This document shows, piece by piece, positions 23,715 through 32,598 of a stretch of 64,000 nt of DNA. This stretch comes from Candidatus Nitrosopumilus sediminis. Lineage in GTDB: Archaea; Thermoproteota; Nitrososphaeria; Nitrososphaerales; Nitrosopumilaceae. The stretch lies in contig NC_018656.1 in the NCBI RefSeq assembly GCF_000299395.1, positions 744,001 to 808,000 of the forward strand, given 5' to 3'. Below the pieces are notes generated by a model that worked only from the letters and a program-made list of their open reading frames with translations, ran no database searches and was not told the DNA's origin. Position 1 is the first letter of the stretch. Each line of letters opens with the position of its first letter. The translations under genes were made by a program, and so were the position numbers.

Positions 23715-24938
23715 ATGGGCAAATTTTCTCAAGAAATCGAAGTTGGGGGTCATTTGATTGACTCTTCAATATTGACTAAGATTTTTGACAAGATCATGGA
23801 TCTTCATGGAGAATTTCAAGTTGAAGAAATCGATATTGGAAAAAAGAAAGGAGATCACTCTTTTGCACGATTGTTAGTTACAGGAAAGAATCAAAAACAC
23901 TTAGACGAAATTTTAGAAACCGTTTATCGACTAGGTGCTGTATCTAAAATTCAAAAACAAATCAAACTAAAAAAATCACCAAAAAATTATGTGATGCCAG
24001 ATGACTTTTACAGTACAACAAATAATCATACAAGTGTTTTCCATAAAGGCAAATGGATTCAAGTGGAAAATATGATGATGGATAAATGCATAGTTGTAAA
24101 AGGAAACAGGGCATTTTGTGTTCCAGTAAGAGATGTAAAAAAAGGGGATGCCATAATTGTTGGAGAAGACGGAATTAAAATTACACCACCAGAACGTCCA
24201 AGAGAAGGAGTTAATGTTTTTGAATTTATGGGAAGTTCCAGTTCTAGTGAAAGACCAACCCAACACATAGCAAAAAAAGTTGCAGATGATATTTACAATA
24301 CAAAAAAGAAAGGGGGAAAGATTGTGATTGTAGGCGGTCCTGCAATTGTTCACACTGGTGCAGATGATGCAGTATCTTATTTGATCAAATCAGGATACAT
24401 TGATGGAGTATTGGCAGGCAATGCCTTGGCAGTTCACGATATAGAATATGCTACTTTGGGAACATCGCTTGGGATGAATGTTCATGATGCCACACTAGCT
24501 TACCATGGACATAGAAATCACATGGATACCATTAATGCAGTTTTCAAAGCAGGCTCTATTGCAAACATGGTAAAAAGTAAGAAATTAACCAAAGGAATTA
24601 TGTATGAATGTGTAAAAAACAATGTCCCATTTGTTTTGGCAGGATCAATCAGGGATGACGGGCCTTTACCAGATGTAATTACAGATGTAGCACAAGCGCA
24701 GCGAGAGTATAAAAAAATCCTAAAGGATGCTAGCATGGTAATTATGATTTCAACAATGTTGCATTCCATTGCAACAGGGAATATGCTTCCTGCAAATGTC
24801 AAAGTAATTGTAGTTGATATCAGTCAACCAACAGTTACAAAACTAATGGATAGGGGAACATGGCAAGCATTGGGAATTGTATCTGATGTTGGAGCATTTT
24901 TGCCAATGGTTGCAGAACAAATTAAGAAAAAGAAATAA
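23715..24938 (+). CDS. TIGR00300-family (LOR/SDH domain) protein, ornithine cyclodeaminase-like
   Basis: The 407-residue protein matches the archaeal TIGR00300/LOR-SDH type: an N-terminal domain (GHLIDSSILTKIFDKIMD, KKGDHSFARLLVTG), the TTNNHTSVFHKGKW segment, and a C-terminal NAD-binding-like part with IVIVGGPAIVHTGADDAV and DGVLAGNALAVHDIEYA. Members have been linked to ornithine cyclodeaminase activity (ornithine to proline). Length and order are standard. It converges on the KaiC-like gene with no gap. I am confident of the family, less so of the reaction. Confidence 0.78.
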   Translation: MGKFSQEIEVGGHLIDSSILTKIFDKIMDLHGEFQVEEIDIGKKKGDHSFARLLVTGKNQKHLDEILETVYRLGAVSKIQKQIKLKKSPKNYVMPDDFYSTTNNHTSVFHKGKWIQVENMMMDKCIVVKGNRAFCVPVRDVKKGDAIIVGEDGIKITPPERPREGVNVFEFMGSSSSSERPTQHIAKKVADDIYNTKKKGGKIVIVGGPAIVHTGADDAVSYLIKSGYIDGVLAGNALAVHDIEYATLGTSLGMNVHDATLAYHGHRNHMDTINAVFKAGSIANMVKSKKLTKGIMYECVKNNVPFVLAGSIRDDGPLPDVITDVAQAQREYKKILKDASMVIMISTMLHSIATGNMLPANVKVIVVDISQPTVTKLMDRGTWQALGIVSDVGAFLPMVAEQIKKKK

Positions 24939-25676
24939 TCAAGGAGACAATCTTGGATGGCGTAAAATTAAACCATCTGGGCCAAGCTCGATTGGATGTA
25001 TTTGCTCACTGTGTTTTATTCCACGCATTTTTGTTACCTGAATTGTTCTCTCCATGGTATCCTCTACTCTCATATGATGTAGTTGAATAATTCCAGATGT
25101 GACAAACCATTCTAATGGTATTTCATCATTTTCAGAATATTCTGATAAAATCAAAGTTGTAACTCCAAAGTTCTCCAAAGCCTGAACCATTCCCTGAAGT
25201 CCCTGTCTCATGTAAAATTTATCAGAATATTGCATGGCAAGAATTGTCACAGAATCAATGACTACTCTCTTTGCCTCTATTCTTTTTACACTACTTAGAA
25301 TCAGTTTTGTTAAATGCTCAAACGGTAATTGTTCTCCTCTGTATAAAGAATCATCTTTTCCTATCAGACCATCTTCGATTTTGAAAGGTCTTGCATCAAT
25401 CATCAAAATTTTATCTTGAGATATCAGATCATCAAAATCCCATCCAAATGACTTGCAGTCATTTCTTACTTCGTCTAGATTCTGAGAAAGTGTGATGTAT
25501 ACCCCCGGTTCATCAAAGTCTTTAGCACCTGAATAGAGGTATTGCAGACCAAATGTAGTCTTTCCACTACCTGGAGGCCCAGATATTGTCACTGTACGAT
25601 TTTTCTTCAATCCCCCAGATATTACAGAATCTAATCCAGGAATTCCTGTCTTTACTTTGGAATATGTAGAATCCAT
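24939..25676 (-). CDS. KaiC-like RecA-superfamily ATPase
   Basis: The 245-residue protein is one KaiC/RadA-type RecA domain. Walker A is GPPGSGKTT (33-41), with Walker B at RVVIDSVTIL (about 140). It begins with the KaiC-like TGIPGLDSVISGGL. Relatives include archaellum motor regulator ArlH (FlaH) and GvpD. There is one domain only. It starts the surface-structure island and lies 72 bp downstream of the TrmB regulator in the same direction. The exact partner is unknown. Confidence 0.8.
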   Translation of the reverse strand: MDSTYSKVKTGIPGLDSVISGGLKKNRTVTISGPPGSGKTTFGLQYLYSGAKDFDEPGVYITLSQNLDEVRNDCKSFGWDFDDLISQDKILMIDARPFKIEDGLIGKDDSLYRGEQLPFEHLTKLILSSVKRIEAKRVVIDSVTILAMQYSDKFYMRQGLQGMVQALENFGVTTLILSEYSENDEIPLEWFVTSGIIQLHHMRVEDTMERTIQVTKMRGIKHSEQIHPIELGPDGLILRHPRLSP

Positions 25677-25748
25677 TTCTAAAAGAATTTACTGGAATTT
25701 TCTATATAAATACGGAGACTGTTTTGATTCTAACAAAAATACATTTGA

Positions 25749-26600
25749 TTACAAATGAGTATTTTTGGAATTTTTCCAAAGTGATTCAAAAAGCAATTTC
25801 ATTGAGTATACCATGGATTTTGAGTTGGTCCACATGGCAAACATCTCTTCAGTAGAATTTGCGTTTTTAGTAAAGAAGAGCATCTCTCCTCCGTCTTTGA
25901 TTATAAAACATAGATGATTCTCAATATCTTTGCCTAATTTTTTGACATTCTTTCTATCCAGATCATCAAAGATGTATGTTGTTTTGTCAGTACATGCACT
26001 GAGCAATCTAAAGTCTTGCTTTGATTTGACAAAGGATTCTAGAAAATCTCCGTGATATAATTTTAGGTAATCTTTTTCGGATCCTAAAATTAAAAATTCA
26101 TCATTGTAACTGTCAGTCATTTCTGTGATTTTTGAATGGATTTGGTTTGATCCTTGAAGCATCTGGAATTTTTCTTCAGCCTCTTCTTGTACTGCATCAA
26201 AGGCAGGGATGTCATCCCATAGTTCAGACAATCCTTTCTCCATCTGCTCTAGAGATTTCACGCGTTCTTTTTCAGAATTTACCAATATCCAAATTGCTTT
26301 GCTTAATGGTAATGCAGTAAACTGTATAGGATGCTGAAATGTTGCAGAAACAATTCCCTTGTTTTGTAAAGCAGATAACAGATGATATGTTTCAGTTCTT
26401 GGTAATTTTAATGCCTTGCAAACTTCTGGAGCAGTCTTTGCACCATACTTTCCAAGATAAATAAACACCTTACTTTGGTTAGATGTCAAACCATATTGAG
26501 ATAATTCTGTCTGAACTTTTTCAACAGATAGTTTGTATTCATACATTTGTGAATCGGGTGTAGAGTCAAATACGGATGTTTGTGTTGTTTCTTTTGCCAT
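25749..26600 (-). CDS. TrmB-family transcriptional regulator
   Basis: The 283-residue protein has an N-terminal winged helix (ELSQYGLTSNQSKVFIYLGKYG, APEVCKALKLPRTETYHLLS, LQNKGIV) and a C-terminal TrmB-like sensor part. TrmB regulators in archaea bind DNA near promoters and often respond to sugars. It precedes the KaiC-like gene in the same direction, and it is a candidate regulator of the neighbouring surface-structure genes. Target unproved. Confidence 0.82.
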   Translation of the reverse strand: MAKETTQTSVFDSTPDSQMYEYKLSVEKVQTELSQYGLTSNQSKVFIYLGKYGAKTAPEVCKALKLPRTETYHLLSALQNKGIVSATFQHPIQFTALPLSKAIWILVNSEKERVKSLEQMEKGLSELWDDIPAFDAVQEEAEEKFQMLQGSNQIHSKITEMTDSYNDEFLILGSEKDYLKLYHGDFLESFVKSKQDFRLLSACTDKTTYIFDDLDRKNVKKLGKDIENHLCFIIKDGGEMLFFTKNANSTEEMFAMWTNSKSMVYSMKLLFESLWKNSKNTHL

Positions 26601-26729
26601 GTTTTTTCAGGATCATCCAATAGAAAACAGTAGATAATATTGTGATATAGCTAATTTTGTTAGATCGATTTGATCGTTTTCGTCAATTTTTTGATATTCA
26701 TTAATGGTAAAACCAGGCATGGAAAATTA

Positions 26730-27380
26730 CTATACGCCTATTTTTATGATGTTTTCAACAGGTTCTGCTTTTCCTGTGTAGATCGATTTATGGCTGAATT
26801 TTTTGCGAACCCCTGCAGATTTCAAAAATGCCAGCTCCAAAATACCTTCAGCCCCTCTAAACACAATACAACCCATATCTTCTTTGAGCCCCTTCTCAAT
26901 GACATTGTTGAGAGTAGCAAGTGTCCTTTTCAGATTCTCTAATCTTGCTTTTAGCTCCTCAATTGCTTTAAAATACAATTCAAGCTCACCTTTCAGACCA
27001 ATTCCGTTATACACAAGAATCATCTCATCAAGATTGTACCATTTATCGCTAGTTTTTCGTTTTGATTTCTTTTTCTTTTCACGGGGTTTCTTTTCATCAG
27101 TCTTTTTTCCATCCATAGTTTCATCCGATTCTTCATCAATGGTTTCATCCGATTTTACATCTGTTTTCTTTTTTGATGGTTTTTCATTTAGTTCTACTCC
27201 GAGTTTTTCTTTAAGAGCCAAAAATTCAGGATCATCTGCTGATTCTTCTTCATTAATTCTTATTTTTTCTCCAAGTAGATTAGAGTATTCTGCAATAGTG
27301 TTTTCTGTTTCTTCAATCTCTTTCTCTAAATTTCTTTTAACAGCATTGACAGAATTGAATCTCTCAACTAAATTTTTCAT
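26730..27380 (-). CDS. Coiled-coil protein of the surface-structure island
   Basis: The 216-residue protein has an N-terminal coiled coil (LVERFNSVNAVKRNLEKEIEE), an acidic/Lys-rich linker (KKKTDVKSDETIDEESDE, EKKKKSKRKTS) and a C-terminal compact segment (GCIVFRGAEGILELAFLKSAG). No membrane span or signal peptide. It is 5 bp downstream of 27386-27931, so they are co-transcribed. I do not recognise it. Position suggests a cytoplasmic partner of the pilus-like system. Confidence 0.6.
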   Translation of the reverse strand: MKNLVERFNSVNAVKRNLEKEIEETENTIAEYSNLLGEKIRINEEESADDPEFLALKEKLGVELNEKPSKKKTDVKSDETIDEESDETMDGKKTDEKKPREKKKKSKRKTSDKWYNLDEMILVYNGIGLKGELELYFKAIEELKARLENLKRTLATLNNVIEKGLKEDMGCIVFRGAEGILELAFLKSAGVRKKFSHKSIYTGKAEPVENIIKIGV

Positions 27381-27385
27381 AATAG

Positions 27386-27931
27386 CTATTCCTCTTTAGA
27401 GTCAGATATTGTTGGAATGTTTTCTTTTAATTGGCTGATTGTACTGAGTTGTTTTGTGGCAGTACGCAAGAAGGTGATCTTTTCTGCAAGGTATGCTTTT
27501 TGTGCAGATATTAACTCTAAGAGTTGCGGAGTAACATATTCGACAATTTGTGTGATAATTTCAGGAGAATAATCTGTGAATTTTTTGATTTCAGTTTTTC
27601 CATTTGATAGTTTGATTATTAGTTTTAAATCTGGAAGCATTGTTACTGTAGAGTCTGATGGTAGATTGAAAATTCCCGGATGTACTGGAGTTGAAAAAGA
27701 CAAGAAACTAGTTATTACTTTTAGTGCATTATGCAAATCTCCAATTACAGTATCTTTTTGGTCTTCGAGTTCGTAAATTTGCAGGGATTCCTCCATCAGA
27801 GTGTTAAGCTGTGTGAGAGTTTTTGCATTGATATCAGCAGGATCTACTGGAACTTGTGGTTCAGAAACTGTGGTTGTTTCTGGAGCCTGTGCATCAGATG
27901 GTGTAGTGTCTGAAGATTCCGCCGATTGCAT
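27386..27931 (-). CDS. Helical protein of the surface-structure island
   Basis: The 181-residue protein starts with a Pro/Thr/Ser-rich stretch (SSDTTPSDAQAPETTTVSEP), followed by helical regions (LTQLNTLMEESLQIYELEDQ, EIITQIVEYVTPQLLELISAQ). No membrane span. A GTATGTA heptamer lies 35 bp upstream (27966-27972). Together with 26730-27380 it forms a leftward operon opposite the pilin-like genes. Function unknown. Confidence 0.6.
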   Translation of the reverse strand: MQSAESSDTTPSDAQAPETTTVSEPQVPVDPADINAKTLTQLNTLMEESLQIYELEDQKDTVIGDLHNALKVITSFLSFSTPVHPGIFNLPSDSTVTMLPDLKLIIKLSNGKTEIKKFTDYSPEIITQIVEYVTPQLLELISAQKAYLAEKITFLRTATKQLSTISQLKENIPTISDSKEE

Positions 27932-27965
27932 GATAAAATGAGATCAAAAAATTACATTAAAAGTT

Positions 27966-27972
27966 GTATGTA
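27966..27972. promoter_or_regulatory. GTATGTA heptamer upstream of the 27931 gene
   Basis: GTATGTA lies 35 bp upstream of the leftward gene 27386-27931. The same heptamer (either strand) appears in the other promoter regions of this island (28163, 31490, 34252, 35043). Confidence 0.35.
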
Positions 27973-28145
27973 CCTTAATGTTACAGATCTTGAAATCATA
28001 TCAAATGGAATTTTTTATGCCTAAATTTGACTTGTTTTAACGGATTAAGGTTACAATGAAGGAAAAATATGACAGTTTATTCGGTATGAGTAACAAATTT
28101 GAGATCGAATAAAATTATACATTATTTGTTTTTGTTAGGCGTTAA

Positions 28146-28160
28146 TGTAAGTAATTTACA
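28146..28160. promoter_or_regulatory. TGTAA-N5-TTACA inverted repeat at the pilin promoter
   Basis: TGTAA (28146-28150) and TTACA (28156-28160) form a perfect inverted repeat with a 5-bp spacer, 46 bp before ATG 28206. It lies next to the TACATAC heptamer at 28163-28169. A looser TGTAA-N10-TTACA is found before the major pilin gene near 34236-34255. Confidence 0.4.
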
Positions 28161-28162
28161 CA

Positions 28163-28169
28163 TACATAC
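28163..28169. promoter_or_regulatory. TACATAC heptamer at the pilin-pair promoter
   Basis: TACATAC (reverse complement of GTATGTA) lies 37-43 bp before ATG 28206. The same spacing holds for the copy before the major pilin (34252-34258, 41-47 bp before ATG 34299). Confidence 0.35.
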
Positions 28170-28205
28170 GGGTTGATAATAGCAAATTTGATTAGATTTA
28201 GAGGT

Positions 28206-28661
28206 ATGTTCAAGGCTAAAAAGAGACGTGCGTTAAGTGCTGTTGTTACGGGTGCAATATTACTCTCTGCCGTATCAGTTATGGGAATTACAATCGTTGC
28301 GTGGGCAAATTCCAATTTACAAACACATCAAGCAGAATTAGATCAGATATTTGCAGATAATCACAATAAAATTAATGAAAGAATCACTATAGAACATATA
28401 TGGTTTGGAACGGATGGTACAAAATTCTATAATGTCACATTAGGAAATACAGGAACGTTGGGTCTTAATGTAACTGAAATCAAAATCCATGATATAGATT
28501 TTGGACAAATACAACCCACACCTTATTCTAATGCAGGAATTCTTAAAGATGAGAGTATGTCATTTCAAGAATATTTTCCATGGGTTTCAGATCGTCTATA
28601 TGAAATTTCAATCACTACTAACAGAGAAAATATTTTCCAAACAGAGGTTCTAGCACCATGA
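28206..28661 (+). CDS. Small pilin-like protein, class III signal peptide
   Basis: Start ATG 28206 is chosen because it gives a proper class III (prepilin) leader: MFKAKKRRA then a hydrophobic stretch (LSAVVTGAILLSAVSVMG), cleavable by a PibD/FlaK-type peptidase after the Ala. An upstream TTG (28173) would spoil it. The mature part is beta-rich (IEHIWFGTDGTKFYNVTLGN). It is the small partner in a pair with 28658-30313, mirroring the pair 47359-47820/46030-47322. It ends 4 bp into the next gene (ATGA). Probably a minor pilin or adaptor of a type IV pilus-like structure. Confidence 0.8.
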   Translation: MFKAKKRRALSAVVTGAILLSAVSVMGITIVAWANSNLQTHQAELDQIFADNHNKINERITIEHIWFGTDGTKFYNVTLGNTGTLGLNVTEIKIHDIDFGQIQPTPYSNAGILKDESMSFQEYFPWVSDRLYEISITTNRENIFQTEVLAP

Positions 28662-30313
28662 AAAGTAGAAGAGGTCTAAGTACAGTAGTAGGTGCAGTAT
28701 TTTTTGTGATTGCTGCAACAACTGTAATTACATACATTTCATACAGTATGAATTCTATTGATGAATTTGCACAATCTGTGATTGTTTCAGAAGCCGAAAA
28801 CATTAATCGAGGAATGGAAGAAATTTCAATTTCTCAAGCTAGAATAGTCGACAGTAAATTTAATGCAACGGTGATCAATACAGGTTCTTTACCAGTCAAA
28901 CTTACTCGCTTGTGGGTTGTCGATGAAGATTCAGGATTAAACAGCAAAGAGGATCTTGATATTACCATCAACCCGGGAAATTTGGATTATATTGATGAAT
29001 CCAGCATTCCCGCTGATTCTACTAAAAGTTATACGCTCAAAGCAGTTACAAGTAGAGGGAATATTGCAACATTTTCAGTATCTCCAGACGTTTCAACTCA
29101 AATACAATTAATTGTCCCTGCTGAAATTCAGCCATTAGAAAATTTTAGAGTAGTGTCCATGATTACTAATAATAGCACATTACCAAATAACATTGCAAAT
29201 CTAGTCCCCACAATTGCAAGTAATGTAACATTGACAGAAATTGATGGTCCATTACCTCCAGCTATCCAAAGTTTACCACAAGGAAATACAGCAACGTTTA
29301 CCTACACATATACTGCACCTGAAACAACTCAAGGATTATTATTTAACGCATCATATACAGGAGCTCCCACAGGATCTTTTGTAATATCCAATACTACGGT
29401 TGCTCTAAGTGGTGAAGCAGAAGCCGCAACTTCATCCCAATGGTCTCAAGCTGCAAGCCGTGTAGGTATTTTGATCAGTGGAATTCCAAATCCCATGAGT
29501 TCTGCTACGAATACAGATAATTTTGGGAAATGGGGAATTGGAATAATCAATCCCCTTGACCGAAATGTAGAGGTGTATTCCGTAGGAATTTTAATTCCAG
29601 ATACTTCTTTGATGGATGGTTTTAACCCGATAGAGCCAAGTACAGGATGGTCATCTAGGGTTTCTGGTGACTATGAATTGTTAATATGGGAGGGCGGAAC
29701 ATCGCCTGTAACTATTGGTCAAAAAAGTGTAGGTCAATTTAGAGTGGAAACTACTTTTTCTCAAAATGCTTTACAAACATATCCTTACATAATTCAAGCT
29801 TTAACAAGTGAAGGGAAGCTTAGTGTTGAGTATACAGTTACATCCAATTCAAATTTTCCGCTAGTTAATACATTTTACACAGGAACACCATCGGATCCTC
29901 TAAATAATTGGACATACATAATCAGTAATATTCCATCAGGCAAGAATGAGCAAATCTTTAATGCAACAATCCATAATGGTGGAAGTACAATGGCCTCTAA
30001 AGTGATATTATTGATTTTGGTACCGGCAGATTTTAAAGATGTAGTAGATGAAAGTGCTGGTACTGGGGGATGGAATGAAGCGGAGATAGTCAAAAATCCG
30101 GATGGTAGCCATATAATTAAGGTTGAAACATCTAACATATCATTTGCATCGGATGATGTTTGGACATATCAATTTAATGCAACCAACCCAACGGTATCTG
30201 ATGATAAATTATTTGTATTTCAGACAACCACAATATATCCTAGTTTCACAGGAGTTGGAAAATCTCAACTCATATCAGCACTCTCCGAAGCAGGCGTAGA
30301 AGTTGTCCCCTGA
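28658..30313 (+). CDS. Large pilin-like surface protein with class III signal peptide
   Basis: The 551-residue protein begins MKSRRG followed by LSTVVGAVFFVIAATTVITYIS, a class III signal peptide. The mature region is long and beta-rich, with Thr/Ser/Asn repeats (PEIQPLENFRVVSM, NNSTLPNNIANLVPT) like CARDB/Ig-type surface domains. It overlaps the small pilin-like gene by 4 bp, so both are made from one message. Its counterpart is 46030-47322. Probably a surface-exposed pilus or adhesin subunit. Confidence 0.75.
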   Translation: MKSRRGLSTVVGAVFFVIAATTVITYISYSMNSIDEFAQSVIVSEAENINRGMEEISISQARIVDSKFNATVINTGSLPVKLTRLWVVDEDSGLNSKEDLDITINPGNLDYIDESSIPADSTKSYTLKAVTSRGNIATFSVSPDVSTQIQLIVPAEIQPLENFRVVSMITNNSTLPNNIANLVPTIASNVTLTEIDGPLPPAIQSLPQGNTATFTYTYTAPETTQGLLFNASYTGAPTGSFVISNTTVALSGEAEAATSSQWSQAASRVGILISGIPNPMSSATNTDNFGKWGIGIINPLDRNVEVYSVGILIPDTSLMDGFNPIEPSTGWSSRVSGDYELLIWEGGTSPVTIGQKSVGQFRVETTFSQNALQTYPYIIQALTSEGKLSVEYTVTSNSNFPLVNTFYTGTPSDPLNNWTYIISNIPSGKNEQIFNATIHNGGSTMASKVILLILVPADFKDVVDESAGTGGWNEAEIVKNPDGSHIIKVETSNISFASDDVWTYQFNATNPTVSDDKLFVFQTTTIYPSFTGVGKSQLISALSEAGVEVVP

Positions 30314-30429
30314 TCGGGTATTTGAAAATTTATTTTATAGATAAACCTAATTTTATACGATCATGTCAAAAATTAGTGTATTATACCAAAATTACAAGCA
30401 GTTATCTATATAGCTGTTCTATATGTAGT

Positions 30430-30876
30430 ATGTCTAAAACACATTTGGTATTGTTTGCTATTATTGCAATTACTTCATTGATGATGGTATCTGTGCAATA
30501 TTCAGATGCTGCAAAAAATAGTAAAGTAGTTGTAGATATTATTGATGAAAGAATATGGGACAACACTGAAACTGGTGCTAGTAAGATATGTGAAGAAAAA
30601 AGTGTATCCACCAAAAAAACAGGATATCTAACCATCACACTATATGCTGATGGACATTTATCGTTAGAAGAAGAAAGTGTAAAAGATCATTATGATGCAG
30701 AGGGGAATTTAATTGGCAGTCTTCAAACATCTATCCGTGGCGACATAACGATTGATGAAGATGGAAAACAAAAAGCTCACGGCAAATTCAAGGTCAATTG
30801 CTTTAACGGTGAAAAAGGTCTAACTGGAAATACAGTGTTCATCATTCATAAAAATGGCAAAATAACACAAAATTAA
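30430..30876 (+). CDS. Secreted hypothetical protein
   Basis: ATG 30430 (MSKTHLVLFAIIAITSLM) gives a clean signal peptide, with TTATCTATATA about 27 bp upstream; the longer frame from 30322 would place 36 residues before it. The mature protein (about 125 aa) has a beta-rich pattern (KVVVDIIDERIWDNTETGAS, GYLTITLYADGHLSLEEE) and one Cys pair (C58, C127). Located within the surface-structure island. Family not recognised. Confidence 0.65.
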   Translation: MSKTHLVLFAIIAITSLMMVSVQYSDAAKNSKVVVDIIDERIWDNTETGASKICEEKSVSTKKTGYLTITLYADGHLSLEEESVKDHYDAEGNLIGSLQTSIRGDITIDEDGKQKAHGKFKVNCFNGEKGLTGNTVFIIHKNGKITQN

Positions 30877-30968
30877 AACTATTTTTATTTATTTTAAATA
30901 TTTTTTGAGAACGTGCTCAAGAATTTATTTAATATAATAATAACGAAATGAGTTTTAAATCTTTAAGA

Positions 30969-31451
30969 TTATACATTTGGTTGAGTCATATCCGGATTTT
31001 CAACTGAATCAGTTTCAGACTCTGCTTCAACTGGAACATCTATGGATTCATTTTCAACCGCCACTTCCTCAGATAATTCATTATCCACTCCTGCACCCAT
31101 TTGACCTATTTTGTGAGGGGGACAAGAAACATTCAGAGTCTTTGACAACAAAAAGAATGTAGGAAATAACTCTTGATAAATTACAGTTAAAATTTTTGGA
31201 ATGCCTTCATCGTCATTTTCTAAAATCTCATCTCGTTCCATAGTGTCACCAGAAATTTTAGCAGTTCCAGCAATTGACAATCTTACATTTTTAGGATTCG
31301 ATAATGCAGTAAATTTGTAGGTAAATACAGATATCTCGTCATCACTTTGAACCTCGTCAATATTGGCATCAACATCATACTTTTCTAATTGAGTAAGTTT
31401 TGGATCATTTTTACTCATAGATATCGAATTCAAGTCGATCTGGGCTTTCAT
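30969..31451 (-). CDS. Hypothetical protein, SecB-like pattern
   Basis: ATG 31451 (MKAQIDLNSIS) is preferred to TTG 31460. The 160-residue protein has a beta-rich core (SVFTYKFTALSNPKNVRLSI) and a later ILTVIYQELFPTFFLLSKTL, which loosely recalls SecB-like chaperone folds. The C-terminus is acidic and disordered. Resemblance is weak and not proof. It diverges from the MoxR gene at 31551, with an inverted repeat between them. Confidence 0.5.
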   Translation of the reverse strand: MKAQIDLNSISMSKNDPKLTQLEKYDVDANIDEVQSDDEISVFTYKFTALSNPKNVRLSIAGTAKISGDTMERDEILENDDEGIPKILTVIYQELFPTFFLLSKTLNVSCPPHKIGQMGAGVDNELSEEVAVENESIDVPVEAESETDSVENPDMTQPNV

Positions 31452-31485
31452 TGTAACCAATTTAGTCTGAAATATTCATTAAACG

Positions 31486-31510
31486 ATGTGTATGTAACAT
31501 TCCTACACAT
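31486..31510. promoter_or_regulatory. ATGTGTA-N11-TACACAT inverted repeat, divergent promoter
   Basis: Perfect 7-bp arms (31486-31492 and 31504-31510) with an 11-bp spacer, containing a GTATGTA heptamer at 31490-31496. It lies 35 bp upstream of the leftward 31451 start and 41 bp upstream of the MoxR gene start (31551). Candidate operator for the island. Confidence 0.45.
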
Positions 31511-31550
31511 ATAACAGCATTAAGTATCCGATACAGCATAATTATTCATC

Positions 31551-32573
31551 TTGGAGCAGAAAAACGAGTTCATAAAGGGCACAAATCGTTCTAAAATTAA
31601 ATCAGATAAAGTAAATCTTTCAGTTTCTATTTCAAAGCTCAAAAAAGATACTCACAAATTATCCAAAATGTATGATTTTAAAAAATACATGGATTCGGGC
31701 GATATGGTATTCCCTGAAGACATGCAGGAGATGATTCCAAAAGACACACCACCATACCTTGACAACGGGGAGCATTATGTGGAGAGAATTGGAAGGGCAC
31801 TCAAATTCTTCAAACAATGCGCATTGATTGGTCCGAGTGGAACAGGAAAGACACACATTGTATATCTTGTTGCAGAATTGGCAGGACTTCCAATGTGGGA
31901 AATCAACTGTGGTTTGGCAACATCTGTCTTTGATTTGTTTGGCAGATATGTTGGATTGGGAAAGGAAAATTGGATTGACGGATTAATTACTGGATGGTGT
32001 AGAAAAGGCGGAATATTATACCTGGATGAGGCAAACATGATGAAACAAGATGTTGCAACAAAACTCAACCCACTACTTGACCAGAGAGGTCACATGGTAC
32101 TAACAGAAAAAGACAGTGAGATTATTCATAGACATAAACATGCATACATGATAATTAGTATGAACCCAGTATCTTCAGAATTTGCAGGTACAAAACCAAT
32201 CAACGCTGCTATGAGAAGAAGAATGAGTGTTTGGCTTAATTTCGATTACATGAGTGTTGGAGACAATGTTGATGACAAAGAAATCCAGATGGTAAAAGAG
32301 AAAGGAGGAGTCTCCGCAATAGATGCTGAAAGCATAGTTAGAGTTGGTGCCAAACTAAGACAAGAATACAAAATGGGAGATATCCCATATGGACCTTCGG
32401 TCGGAGATTTGGTTAACTGGGCAAAGATATGTGCAGATGGAGCATCAGTTCCAGAAGGAGCAGACGAGACCCTTGTACCAATGACAAGCGATGATCCAGA
32501 AGTTCAAGACGAAGTAAGGCACATTATCAAAAAAGTTCTAGAGAGTCAAGCAGCATCAAGAAAGAAGGTGTAA
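31551..32573 (+). CDS. MoxR-type AAA+ ATPase
   Basis: The 340-residue protein has an AAA+ core: Walker A GPSGTGKTH (94-102), Walker B YLDEANM (about 157-163), and a sensor/arginine region in the C-terminal part. The pattern belongs to the MoxR/CbbQ/NorQ/GvpN family, usually partnered with a VWA protein. Start is TTG 31551; ATG 31668 is the first in-frame ATG. It lies 26 bp upstream of the VWA gene. In MoxR-VWA pairs the ATPase helps assemble or activate metal enzymes or surface structures. The substrate here is unknown. Confidence 0.82.
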   Translation: MEQKNEFIKGTNRSKIKSDKVNLSVSISKLKKDTHKLSKMYDFKKYMDSGDMVFPEDMQEMIPKDTPPYLDNGEHYVERIGRALKFFKQCALIGPSGTGKTHIVYLVAELAGLPMWEINCGLATSVFDLFGRYVGLGKENWIDGLITGWCRKGGILYLDEANMMKQDVATKLNPLLDQRGHMVLTEKDSEIIHRHKHAYMIISMNPVSSEFAGTKPINAAMRRRMSVWLNFDYMSVGDNVDDKEIQMVKEKGGVSAIDAESIVRVGAKLRQEYKMGDIPYGPSVGDLVNWAKICADGASVPEGADETLVPMTSDDPEVQDEVRHIIKKVLESQAASRKKV

Positions 32574-32598
32574 GAAACTGAAAGACACCATACAGGTT

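Noticed and set aside
23976-24353. 125-codon leftward frame rich in Cys, Phe and Asn
   Set aside because: It is antisense to the TIGR00300 gene and reflects codon bias on the opposite strand.
24939-32573. Gas vesicle cluster suggested by KaiC/GvpD-like and MoxR/GvpN-like proteins
   Set aside because: There is no GvpA or other gas vesicle structural gene in the window, and the pilin-like and FlaI-type genes explain the context better.
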